Of a stretch of DNA of 64,000 bases, positions 42,928 to 52,151 are shown piece after piece. The stretch's first letter is position 1. Each line of letters opens with the position of its first letter. The notes below the pieces were generated by a model. It saw nothing but the letters and a program-made list of their open reading frames with translations. It was not told the origin of the DNA and searched no databases. The DNA lies in contig NZ_CP011382.1 of NCBI RefSeq assembly GCF_000734895.2, forward strand, positions 6,020,491 through 6,084,490. The letters run 5' to 3'. The translations under genes and the position numbers were made by a program. Source of the DNA: Calothrix sp. 336/3. GTDB lineage: Bacteria; Cyanobacteriota; Cyanobacteriia; Cyanobacteriales; Nostocaceae.

Positions 42928-43608
42928 TTGATACTCACATTTAAAGCCTTGACTTTGCCATTGGGCAAGATTCACATCAGAAAGACGGGTTAATTGCTGA
43001 CACTGAGGTTGTAGTACTTGACTCAGAATTGCCCAAATTAAACTACGGGTGACATCAAGTCCCGTTTTTAGCCAATTTTCTCGATTTCCAGGAACACCCT
43101 TTTCTTGAATAATTTCCGGTTCAACCCAAATACCATGGGAACCCAGAATTATCTGTGCCATCCATTGAGCGCGGGGTAAATGGGTTGGCGAAGTAATCAC
43201 TTTGACTTTCCGGACACCCCATTGACGCAGAATCGGTACACTGTAATAAAAATTATCAAAAGTTGAATGGGCACACTCTTCCAACCAAACTTGATTTGTG
43301 ATGGTATTTTCACGCTGGAAAATCATCAAGATACACGGAGGCAGGGAGCCTTGGGAAACCAAAACAGGTATCTGAGGATACTGTTTAACTAACTTAGCAA
43401 CGTAAATTTCCCTGGTAATACTACCACCCAGAACAAAAAACGTCCCCACTGGTTTGGTGGCACTCCCAACTAAGGTTACAGTGGTACACAACAACCACAA
43501 GCTGAGGAGAAACCCTAATCCCAAGCCAATTTTGGAGATATACTTCCTCTGCTTCCGTGAAAATCTGGGGGTGAAATTCTGCCAGTTCATGCTAAATTTA
43601 CGTTTCAT
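42907..43608 (-). CDS. YdcF-like (DUF218) membrane-anchored protein
   Basis: A 233-residue protein with one N-terminal membrane helix (about residues 27-50) and a DUF218/YdcF-like domain facing the periplasm: VLGGSITREIYVAKLVKQYP, STFDNFYYSVPIL, KVKVITSPTHLPRAQWMA. In the family this domain (SanA/YdcF) is linked to envelope functions, with uncertain chemistry. The DN of STFDN and the TSPTHLPRA block are conserved family features. A start six residues later is also possible. Confidence 0.82.
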   Translation of the reverse strand: MKRKFSMNWQNFTPRFSRKQRKYISKIGLGLGFLLSLWLLCTTVTLVGSATKPVGTFFVLGGSITREIYVAKLVKQYPQIPVLVSQGSLPPCILMIFQRENTITNQVWLEECAHSTFDNFYYSVPILRQWGVRKVKVITSPTHLPRAQWMAQIILGSHGIWVEPEIIQEKGVPGNRENWLKTGLDVTRSLIWAILSQVLQPQCQQLTRLSDVNLAQWQSQGFKCEYQGKLGKG

Positions 43609-43897
43609 GCCATACTCTTATAGGAAATTTAAGTTGCCGGATGGGCACGATTTGATTAGTTAAGATAGTCTAGAGATATGCAAAAATGCTGTTTGCATCT
43701 GTGACGATCATGGTGCAACTCTGACACAAAGGTAGTAGTTTCGCGGAGGAATTCTCATCAGGTAAATCTCCACAAAGTCAGGAGCGTTTCCCTAGCCTTA
43801 CGGAGATGAAAATCAAATCTCAGTACAAAAACTAATAAGTCTCTTAAAAGTCTGATTGCTAAACTGTCAACAACACAATTATTCCAGCTAAATATAC

Positions 43898-45235
43898 ATG
43901 AGACAATCTGCGAAACGTTACTCGCCGCTTCAAGTAGCTTTTATTGGTGGAGCGATCGCCACCTCAGCTACATTGTCTGTGTTTGGTACCGCTTGGTGTC
44001 GTTCCGTACGGGCAGCGCTACAAGACAGCCCCAAGGCGATCGTAGACCAAGTATGGCAACTTGTGAACCGCGAATATGTGGATCCTTCCTTTAACAAGCA
44101 AAATTGGCAAGCAGTACGTCAAAGCTTGTTAAGTAAAAACTATTCGTCTCGTGAAGAAGCTTACGCCGCCATCCGTGAAGCTTTGCAGAAAATGGGCGAT
44201 CCCTACACTCGGTTCATGGATCCCAAGCAGTACGAAGCTTTAACCAGTCAAACTTCTGGAGAAGTTTCCGGGATTGGTATCCGTATGGAACTTAATGAAA
44301 AAACCAAGCGGTTGACTGTCGTAGAAGCGATTGAAAATTCTCCTGCTCTGAAAGCTGGAATTAAACCTGGTGACCAAATTCTGGCAATTGATGGCAAACC
44401 CACCCAAAAGATGGCGATCGATGACGCTTCTAAACTGATTCGGGGTAAATCTGGTACAGTCATCACCCTGCGTCTAGAAAGAGAAGGACGTGCTTTTGAC
44501 CAAAAATTAACTAGAGCCACAATCGAAGTGCCTACGGTGCGCTACACCCTGAAACAGGAAGGTAGCCGTCGGGTAGGTTACATCACCTTACGGGAATTTA
44601 GTGCTCATGCTGCTGACCAAATGCGACGGGCAATTAGTGACTTGAATGGTAAGCAAGTTGACGCTTATGTGTTGGACTTGCGAGGTAATCCCGGTGGTTT
44701 ACTCCAGGCAAGTATTGAAATTGCTCGGATGTGGATGGATAACGGTTCGATTGTACGTACTGTGGATCGCCGAGGTAGTAGTGAAGAAACCAAGGCAAAT
44801 CGCACAGCTTTAACTAAGCAACCTTTGGTAGTGTTGGTTGATAATAATTCTGCTAGTGCTAGCGAAATTCTTACCGGGGCACTCAAAGATAATAAACGAG
44901 CTGTTGTTGTTGGTAGTCAAACCTTTGGTAAAGCTTTAGTGCAGTCTGTTCATGAATTAGCAGACGGTTCTGGTGTTGCCATTACCATCGCCCACTATTA
45001 CACTCCCAAGGGTACAGATATCAACCACAAGGGTATTACCCCCGACATCAAGCTGGATTTAACTGAAGCTCAACAGCGCCAGCTAGCAACTAATCCAGAT
45101 TTACGGGGAACACAAAATGACCCCCACTATACCCGCGCTTTAACAATTTTATCTAGTAATAATTTTGCTCAACCCGTACCCCATCAAACTTCACAAACGA
45201 ATGGTGCAGGTAAGGCGAATAACTTGGGTTTATAA
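43898..45235 (+). CDS. carboxyl-terminal processing protease (S41)
   Basis: Peptidase of family S41A, 445 residues, exported by an N-terminal hydrophobic segment (about 12-32). A PDZ domain lies at about 115-200 (SGIGIRMELNEKTKRLTVVEA, GIKPGDQILAIDG). The catalytic pair is Ser320 in NNSASASEIL and Lys345 in FGKALVQ, 25 residues apart as in Prc-type enzymes. Cyanobacteria have several paralogues: CtpA matures the D1 protein of photosystem II; this one ends in a low-complexity Gln/Asn/Gly tail and I cannot tell which paralogue it is. Confidence 0.93.
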   Translation: MRQSAKRYSPLQVAFIGGAIATSATLSVFGTAWCRSVRAALQDSPKAIVDQVWQLVNREYVDPSFNKQNWQAVRQSLLSKNYSSREEAYAAIREALQKMGDPYTRFMDPKQYEALTSQTSGEVSGIGIRMELNEKTKRLTVVEAIENSPALKAGIKPGDQILAIDGKPTQKMAIDDASKLIRGKSGTVITLRLEREGRAFDQKLTRATIEVPTVRYTLKQEGSRRVGYITLREFSAHAADQMRRAISDLNGKQVDAYVLDLRGNPGGLLQASIEIARMWMDNGSIVRTVDRRGSSEETKANRTALTKQPLVVLVDNNSASASEILTGALKDNKRAVVVGSQTFGKALVQSVHELADGSGVAITIAHYYTPKGTDINHKGITPDIKLDLTEAQQRQLATNPDLRGTQNDPHYTRALTILSSNNFAQPVPHQTSQTNGAGKANNLGL

Positions 45236-45576
45236 CTGGAATGGGATAGTTGAAAATTTGTAATTGATGATTGCAAATATTCGCAATTGAAGACTGGGAA
45301 GAGAAAGTGAGGAATAATTGTGTATTCCCTACTACCCGGTCTTCATTTTTTTATGGAGTATTGGGAATAATATACCAGGGGATAGGTAATACCAATTCAG
45401 AATTCAAAATTAAGCCAGATATATTTGGTAACTAATCAGGATTTACGCACACAAGAGCCACAACCCTTATTTTGATGTAGCTAAAATTCATGTGGCTTCC
45501 CTATTGCCCCTATAGTATCTACCTTTTCATTAGTCCGACAAATCAGTAAATTCTTCATATTAATATTATTAAATCT
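45236..45576. other. intergenic region with terminator
   Basis: About 340 bases between the protease and glycosyltransferase genes. The first half holds the terminator listed separately. The rest has no supported feature. Confidence 0.4.
45289..45352 (+). terminator. terminator of S41 protease gene
   Basis: Ten-base stem GAAGACTGGG / CCCGGTCTTC (one G-T) enclosing an inner GGAAT / ATTCC hairpin, followed by ATTTTTTT. Confidence 0.75.
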
Positions 45577-46542
45577 ATGGAAGATAAATCATTAGACCCA
45601 GATATTAATAAATTCTTACCCCAAGTCTCAGTGGTTATACCTATTTATAATGGGGAAAAAGATGTTAGAGAATTAATTGATTGTTTACAGGCTCAAATCT
45701 ATCCTTCTGAGCTGGTAGAGTATTTGCTGGTGGATAATAACAGTAGCGATCGCACTCTGGCTCTGATATCCGAAATTGCGGCTCAGTCAAAAATTACCAT
45801 TTGCCCTGTGAGTGAAAAGCTGATTCAAAGTTCCTATGCTGCCAGAAACAGGGGTATCCGTCAGGCAACTGGGGAAATTATCGCCTTTACTGATGCTGAT
45901 TGTCGTCCCCAACCCCAATGGTTATCCCAGCTGATTGCTCCTTTGGAAAATCAGGAAGTGGTGATGGTTGCAGGGGAAATTATGGCATTACCGGGTGATA
46001 GCTTCCTCGAAAGATACGCCGATAGTCAGGAAACTTTGTCACAAAAACATACCCTTGCCCATAAATTTTATCCCTACGGACAAACTGCTAACTTAGCTAT
46101 TCGTCGTTTCGCTCTGGAAAAAGTCGGCTTATTTCGTCCCTATTTAACAACTGGGGGAGACGCAGATATCTGCTGGCGAATTCAGCAAGCCAATTTGGGG
46201 CGTTTGGAATTTGCTCCCTTGGCGATCACCCAACATCGTCATCGTACCACCCTAGAGGAACTCGCTAGTCAATGGCAACGTTACGGACGTTCTAACCGCT
46301 ACTTACATGAGTTGCATGGTGTGGAGTTAATGCGCGAAATTAGTCTCAAAGAATGCGGCTATCGGTTGATGCGTTGGTTTTTAAAAGAACTACCCCAAGG
46401 CAGTATTCACCTAGTTAAGGGCAAAGGAACTATGGTGAATTTACTGAATACACCAATTGGTTTATACACGGCAAGGAAACGTTATTTAGGACAGACAAAA
46501 GCTCGTTTACCAGAGAAGGCTAAAGAGATTGAGTGGCTGTGA
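45577..46542 (+). CDS. glycosyltransferase family 2
   Basis: A 321-residue GT-A fold glycosyltransferase. The nucleotide-binding start SVVIPIYNGEKDVREL, VDNNSSDRT, the metal motif FTDADCRPQPQW and GGDADICWRIQ with QHRHRTTLEEL are family-typical. Two short hydrophobic parts near the C-terminus may bind the membrane. The donor and acceptor are unknown; there is no polysaccharide cluster around it. It converges on the hybrid kinase gene across a hairpin. Confidence 0.9.
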   Translation: MEDKSLDPDINKFLPQVSVVIPIYNGEKDVRELIDCLQAQIYPSELVEYLLVDNNSSDRTLALISEIAAQSKITICPVSEKLIQSSYAARNRGIRQATGEIIAFTDADCRPQPQWLSQLIAPLENQEVVMVAGEIMALPGDSFLERYADSQETLSQKHTLAHKFYPYGQTANLAIRRFALEKVGLFRPYLTTGGDADICWRIQQANLGRLEFAPLAITQHRHRTTLEELASQWQRYGRSNRYLHELHGVELMREISLKECGYRLMRWFLKELPQGSIHLVKGKGTMVNLLNTPIGLYTARKRYLGQTKARLPEKAKEIEWL

Positions 46543-46557
46543 TATTTGAAGGCTTGT

Positions 46558-46606
46558 AGGATGGATAAAAGCAGGGGATGGCGATCGCTCGCGAATTATC
46601 CATCCT
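46558..46606. terminator. hairpin between glycosyltransferase and hybrid kinase genes
   Basis: Perfect eleven-base inverted repeat AGGATGGATAA / TTATCCATCCT with a 27-base loop that contains GCGATCGC. Located between convergent genes; probably a two-way terminator although no T-run follows. Confidence 0.6.
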
Positions 46607-46616
46607 GTTAGCTACG

Positions 46617-49600
46617 TTACAGCTTGATTTGACTGATGGGTATTTGTATCACAAACTCAGTACCTTGATTCGGTGTGGAAAAACATTCCAACTTCCCGCC
46701 ATGTTTTTCTGTAATAATTTGATAGGTAATTGACATACCCATTCCTGTACCTTTACCCACAGTTTTAGTAGTAAAAAATGGGTTGAATATTTTCTGCTTA
46801 ATTTCATCACTCATACCGATACCATTATCGGCGATCGCTATTTCAATCCATTTCGCATCTATCACAGAAGTACGGATTTTTATTTGTTGTGAATTCTCTA
46901 ATATTCCCTGCAAATTATGTTGAGCATTTTTTTCTTCAATTGCGTCAATCGCATTTGTCAAAATCCCCATAAATACTTGATTTAATTGTCCTGCATAGCA
47001 TGGAATTTTAGGTAATTTGCCATAATCTTTGATAATTTCAATTGCTGGACGCTCTGCTTTCTCTGTGAGGCGATGTTGTAATATCATCAACGTACTGTCA
47101 ATCCCTGCATGGATATCAACCTGTTTAAATTCAGCTTCATCCATCCGCGAAAAATTTCTCAGGGATAAAACAATTTCACGGATACGTTCAGTCCCCACTT
47201 GCATTGATTTGAGAGTTTGAGGTAAGTCTTCCTGAATAAAATCTAAATCAATTTCATTTAATAATTCTGGAATCTCTGTCTGGTTGAAATGGGACTGTTG
47301 ATAGAGATTAACCAAATTGAATAAATCCTCTGTATATTGTTTCACATGAGTAAGATTTCCGTGAATAAAATTGACAGGGTTATTAATTTCGTGGGCGATT
47401 CCCGCAACTAATTGTCCCAAACTTGACATTTTTTCTGATTGAATTAGTTGGGTTTGAGTACGTTGTAGTTCTTGCAATGTTAATTCTAGTTGGGTGGCTT
47501 TTTGGGTAAGCTCTTGGGTGCGTTCAGCAACTTTTGCCTCAAGTTTGTGATACAGTTGGGCATTTTCTAGGGAAATAGCAGCTTGAGTACAGATTAATTT
47601 GAGAACTTCCAGGCGATCGCCAGTAAATGCACCCACAGTTAAGTTATTTTCCAAGTACAAAATCCCGATGAGTTGCCCTTGCTGAGTCATGGGAGTACAT
47701 AACACGGATTTGGGTTGGTGACTAATTAGATATGGCTCGCCAGCAAATTCTACTGCATCACTTAAATTATCAAAAACAGCTACCTCTGGCGATCGCGCTA
47801 CCGCATAAATCACACTGTGGGGAATCTCCTGATACTCATCTAGGGGAATATCTAAAGTTTGCGTCTCCTCGGCATTTCCTTGGGCAACTACTAACCATTG
47901 TTCCTGTCGGCGGAGAATTAAACAACCTGTTTGCGCTCCCCCAGTGGCGATCGCTATCTGCATTAAAGTAGCCAAGAGTTTATTGAACTCAATTTCTTGG
48001 GAAATAGCTTGTGCAGCTTTCATGACTGCGGGAAAATCTAAGTATAAATTCTGGCTGCTACTGACATTTGTGAAGCTTCTCATCAAGGTTGAAGCAATGG
48101 TTCCCTCGTGGGTGATGGGAGGGGTAGGAGGTTGGAGAATCGCCCCTAATAATTGCGGATAGTTTTGTTCTAAATGGGTGATTTTGGCTTTTGCACCCCA
48201 ACGAGCATAGCAGTAGTAAGCTGACTGCATATAGCCTGCGGCGACTTTCTCTTTACCCCAATCGAGGTAAAATTTAGCTGCTAGTTCATTAGCAAGAGCT
48301 TCTTCTTGGATATAGCCATTTTTCTCGGCTCCAGCGATCGCGCGATCGTAAAATTCAATAGCTTCTGATTTCTGGTTCGATAATCGATGTTTTTCTGCTT
48401 GAACTAAATCCAATTTATGCTGACAGTTCATAGGAGCAAATTTTGCCCAAGTTGTCAGTTTTTCCAGGTTTTCTGCAATGCGTTGGTCGTATTCCCCGGA
48501 GTAAGATGGGGTAAGTTGAGCGTAAGTAAGGCGAGCTAGGGAATCGTAAAAATAATAGTAGGGGATAGTTGCGACAGCAGCAGCTCCACCCAAATACTGT
48601 TCCGCCAAATCTGAGCATTCTAAGGCAATTTCCCAATTACCAAACCAGAAATTGAGGATGAGTTTATTGATAAATAGGTGTGCGAGAGCAACATAATCGC
48701 TAGCAGATTGATGTATAGGTAACATTTCCGTCTCATCATATACATCACCACTAACCATACAACTAGAAGCAGAGTCACCTAACAAATTCAAAACGATTTG
48801 GTGATAGATTTTATGATAATTGAGGATGACTCCTTGGCTGAGTTGTTGCAGTACCTGTTGATAACCCTGGATTTCCGTAATTAATTCAGGGAGTGGTTGA
48901 CCTAAAAAGTAACCATGAAAACAGAAGATGTAAGCTGAAAAGGCTGTGTAAGTGGAATCCCCTGTCTCTAATCCAGTGGTGTAGCCAGACTGGAGGAGTG
49001 GTAGGCTATCACGCAGATGTCCCGTCCAGTGGGTGATAAATAAGCCGTTCATTAAGAATACCCTGGCTCGAAATTCTTGGTCTCCCAGTTTGTTGCATAG
49101 GTTTAATGCCAGTTGCCCAAATTCGTAACCCGCTTGATAGTCGTTGAGGATGGCGCAATGGAGGAGTCCATAGCAAGTAAATAAGTAGGTTGATGCTGGG
49201 GATATACCGACACGAGCGGATAATTCTACCCCACAATAGGGCAGTAGGGGATACAAGGGTGGTGCAACCAAAAAAGCAGGAGCTGCAAGTTTGACGAGTA
49301 TTCCCATTACAGCGATCGCCTCCTGATCAGTTGCTAAGGGAAGATCGATTAATTCTGCTGTTGTGCGATCGCCAATAGCTTGTCTCGCTCTTTCCAAGGC
49401 AGTTGTATAATCCTCCAAACTGGGTGTTTCGGGAAATTCAATCCCAAATTGCGCCAAAATCCCTAACCCTAAATTTAAAGACTCCCGTAATTTACCCTGA
49501 GCGGCTAAAGCTTCGATTTGAATTTCCTGAGCTTTAACTAAATCTACCTTGGTTTGAACTCGCTGTTGCAACTTAGTCAGACAGCAATCCATCTCTGTAA

Positions 49601-52070
49601 AATCACCAATCAAGTAAGTTGCTTCAATAACATTTGTGTAAAGCTCTAAAGCCAAGGAATAATCTTGTTCCCAAATCTCATCTGTGAATAATTTAATGGC
49701 TGTTTGGAAATAGTCCACAGCAGCACTGTAAGCTGTAGATTGCTTTGCTTGTCTGCCAGCAGTTATATTCAGTTTCGCTAATTGTTGAATAGTAGTAGGT
49801 TCGGTTATGAGTTGACGACCGATATTCAACTGATTCACAATCTCGAAAATACTTATATTATTTGCATTTTCGTTGTTCTGATTTAACAATAACTGACCAA
49901 TTTTCAGGTGGGTTGCGGATTTTTCCTCTTCTGGAATCAGGAAATAGGCAGCTTGCTGGACGCGATCGTGTAAAAATTTATAATGGGCAACTTGATTATC
50001 TACTTCGAGATTGGCTGTAATTTCTCCCACATAAAGCTTGTAAATTTGACTTTGTGGCAACACCAATCCTTCTTGTAAAGCCCCCCACAATGCCGTAGCA
50101 ATGTCGATTGTCGATTGTTCTGCTGCAATCGCCAATGTATTTAAATCAAACTGGTTGCCAATACAAGCTGCTATTTTCAGGATATTTTGGGTGGCTTCTG
50201 GTAACTTTTGCAACTGAGTCGCCATAAACTCCACCACATCATCTGTCAGTGCTGCTTCCCGCACTCGCACAATATCACATTGCCAATATCTGGCTTGAGA
50301 ATCAAAGGTAATTAATTTATCTTGATACAATGCCTTGAGAAACTGGGTAGCAAAAAAGGGATTTCCTTGAGTTTTTTGATATACCAATTCTGTTAAAGGT
50401 TGCACCAAGGAAATAGCACAATTGAGGGTATCAGCTACCAAGTGATTGAGACTATTTTGGCTTAAGGGCTTGAGTGTGATCGTATTCACCGTTGTTCCAG
50501 TTTTGGCGATCGCATCCAATGTCAGCATTAATGGATGGGCAGCAAAAACCTCATTATCTCGATAAGCGCCAATCATCAGTAAATAACCTGTTTCCGATTC
50601 TGCCATCAACAGTTGAATCAGATTTAGTGAAGCAGAATCTGCCCATTGCAAATCATCTAAAAATATCACTAAGGGATGTTGCGGCTGGGTAAAAATTTGA
50701 ATAAACTTTTGAAATAATAAATTAAACCGATTCTGGGCAGCAGTACCTGACAATTCCGGTGCAGGTGGTTGTACTCCAATGATGCGTTCTAATTCCGGAA
50801 TCACATCAATGATAACTTGTCCATTTTCCCCTACAGCCTGTAAAATTTTATCTTTCCAACTTGACAATTGAGCATCATTTTCACTCAATAATTGTCCCAT
50901 CAAATGGCGAAATGCCTGCACAAATGCGGAAAAAGGAATATTGCGATTAAACTGGTCAAATTTACCTTTGATAAAGTAGCCCCGTTTTTGGACAATGGGC
51001 TTATGAACTTCGTTGACGATCGCAGTTTTCCCAATACCAGAAAAACCTGCAACCAGCGTTAATTCACTGTTACTTTGCGAAACTCGTGTAAATGCGGCTA
51101 ATAATTGCTCAACTTCGCTTTCTCGACCATAAAGTTTTTCAGGAAGAATAAATCTGTCACAAATATCCCGTTGTGCAATTTCAAAATTTGTAATTTTTCC
51201 AGTATCCTTAAGTTGATATAAACAAGTTACTAAATCATGTTTTAATCCTAAAACACTTTGATATCTATCCTCGGCATTTTTTGCCATTAATTTCATCAAA
51301 ATATCCCCAATAACTGGGGGAATATTGTCATGCTCATCCTTTCCTAATTTTGGAGGAATTTTGGCAATGTGACAATGTACCAATTCTATTGAATCATCAG
51401 AAACAAATGGTAATTTACCCGTAAGTAGTTCGTAGAAAGTTACACCCAAAGAATAAAAATCACTGCGATAATCTACCCCTCGATTCATGCGTCCAGTTTG
51501 TTCAGGAGAAATATACGCCAGGGTTCCTTCTAATACATTCGGATTTTTAACTTCTTGATTTTCTTTGGATAATAAAGAAGCAATACTAAAGTCAATTAAT
51601 TTAACTTGTTTTGTGTCGGGATTAATTAAAATATTGGCTGGTTTAATATCTTTATGAATTACATGATGGCGGTAGAGAAAATCTAATATATCACACAGGG
51701 ATATAGCTACTTGTAAAAATTCATACAATAACTTGATATACAAGTTGTCGTCAGTGGTATTTTTGAGACGAGTAAAATAATTTTTCAGGGAGACTCCACC
51801 AAAATCTTCCATAACTAACATATAACCATTTTGAAACTGCTCTAGGTTATAGGTTTGAATAATTCCGGGATGGTTGAGATTTTTGGCAATAGTGTATTGA
51901 TTGCGAAACTGTACTAGCTCACTAAAGGTAGGATAGGCATTTTTCAGCAGTTTAATTACTACTGACAGGTTATCAGTTTCTCGATATCCTCGATAAACAA
52001 CAGTCCTTAAACCATCATAGAGTTGTTCATTGACTTGATATCCGGGAATACTTAATTGAGTCGTAATCAT
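46617..52070 (-). CDS. hybrid Ser/Thr kinase - ATPase - GAF - histidine kinase, copy 2
   Basis: A 1817-residue signalling protein. In order: Ser/Thr kinase domain (1 to about 290; Lys40, catalytic loop HKDIKPAN with Asp141, DFS at 160-162 in place of DFG, activation and GTLAYISPEQTGRM); an AAA-type ATPase (Walker A 342-349 GFSGIGKT, Walker B VIFLDDLQWAD); a long helical/TPR-like middle; a GAF domain (about 1370-1520); a coiled coil; a HisKA helix with phospho-His1560 (GIAHEINNP); and an HATPase domain (NAID, DNGIGM, GKGTGMGM). It lacks a receiver domain. The layout fits the Nostoc HstK-type hybrid kinases. Second gene of a tandem pair, 81 bases after its paralogue. Soluble, input unknown. Confidence 0.93.
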   Translation of the reverse strand: MITTQLSIPGYQVNEQLYDGLRTVVYRGYRETDNLSVVIKLLKNAYPTFSELVQFRNQYTIAKNLNHPGIIQTYNLEQFQNGYMLVMEDFGGVSLKNYFTRLKNTTDDNLYIKLLYEFLQVAISLCDILDFLYRHHVIHKDIKPANILINPDTKQVKLIDFSIASLLSKENQEVKNPNVLEGTLAYISPEQTGRMNRGVDYRSDFYSLGVTFYELLTGKLPFVSDDSIELVHCHIAKIPPKLGKDEHDNIPPVIGDILMKLMAKNAEDRYQSVLGLKHDLVTCLYQLKDTGKITNFEIAQRDICDRFILPEKLYGRESEVEQLLAAFTRVSQSNSELTLVAGFSGIGKTAIVNEVHKPIVQKRGYFIKGKFDQFNRNIPFSAFVQAFRHLMGQLLSENDAQLSSWKDKILQAVGENGQVIIDVIPELERIIGVQPPAPELSGTAAQNRFNLLFQKFIQIFTQPQHPLVIFLDDLQWADSASLNLIQLLMAESETGYLLMIGAYRDNEVFAAHPLMLTLDAIAKTGTTVNTITLKPLSQNSLNHLVADTLNCAISLVQPLTELVYQKTQGNPFFATQFLKALYQDKLITFDSQARYWQCDIVRVREAALTDDVVEFMATQLQKLPEATQNILKIAACIGNQFDLNTLAIAAEQSTIDIATALWGALQEGLVLPQSQIYKLYVGEITANLEVDNQVAHYKFLHDRVQQAAYFLIPEEEKSATHLKIGQLLLNQNNENANNISIFEIVNQLNIGRQLITEPTTIQQLAKLNITAGRQAKQSTAYSAAVDYFQTAIKLFTDEIWEQDYSLALELYTNVIEATYLIGDFTEMDCCLTKLQQRVQTKVDLVKAQEIQIEALAAQGKLRESLNLGLGILAQFGIEFPETPSLEDYTTALERARQAIGDRTTAELIDLPLATDQEAIAVMGILVKLAAPAFLVAPPLYPLLPYCGVELSARVGISPASTYLFTCYGLLHCAILNDYQAGYEFGQLALNLCNKLGDQEFRARVFLMNGLFITHWTGHLRDSLPLLQSGYTTGLETGDSTYTAFSAYIFCFHGYFLGQPLPELITEIQGYQQVLQQLSQGVILNYHKIYHQIVLNLLGDSASSCMVSGDVYDETEMLPIHQSASDYVALAHLFINKLILNFWFGNWEIALECSDLAEQYLGGAAAVATIPYYYFYDSLARLTYAQLTPSYSGEYDQRIAENLEKLTTWAKFAPMNCQHKLDLVQAEKHRLSNQKSEAIEFYDRAIAGAEKNGYIQEEALANELAAKFYLDWGKEKVAAGYMQSAYYCYARWGAKAKITHLEQNYPQLLGAILQPPTPPITHEGTIASTLMRSFTNVSSSQNLYLDFPAVMKAAQAISQEIEFNKLLATLMQIAIATGGAQTGCLILRRQEQWLVVAQGNAEETQTLDIPLDEYQEIPHSVIYAVARSPEVAVFDNLSDAVEFAGEPYLISHQPKSVLCTPMTQQGQLIGILYLENNLTVGAFTGDRLEVLKLICTQAAISLENAQLYHKLEAKVAERTQELTQKATQLELTLQELQRTQTQLIQSEKMSSLGQLVAGIAHEINNPVNFIHGNLTHVKQYTEDLFNLVNLYQQSHFNQTEIPELLNEIDLDFIQEDLPQTLKSMQVGTERIREIVLSLRNFSRMDEAEFKQVDIHAGIDSTLMILQHRLTEKAERPAIEIIKDYGKLPKIPCYAGQLNQVFMGILTNAIDAIEEKNAQHNLQGILENSQQIKIRTSVIDAKWIEIAIADNGIGMSDEIKQKIFNPFFTTKTVGKGTGMGMSITYQIITEKHGGKLECFSTPNQGTEFVIQIPISQIKL

Positions 52071-52151
52071 ATCACGTTCACCCTTAGTTAATGCCTTCGG
52101 ATTTTAGTATTCCCAGATACAGCAATAAATTTACTTTTAGTGGAATAAAAT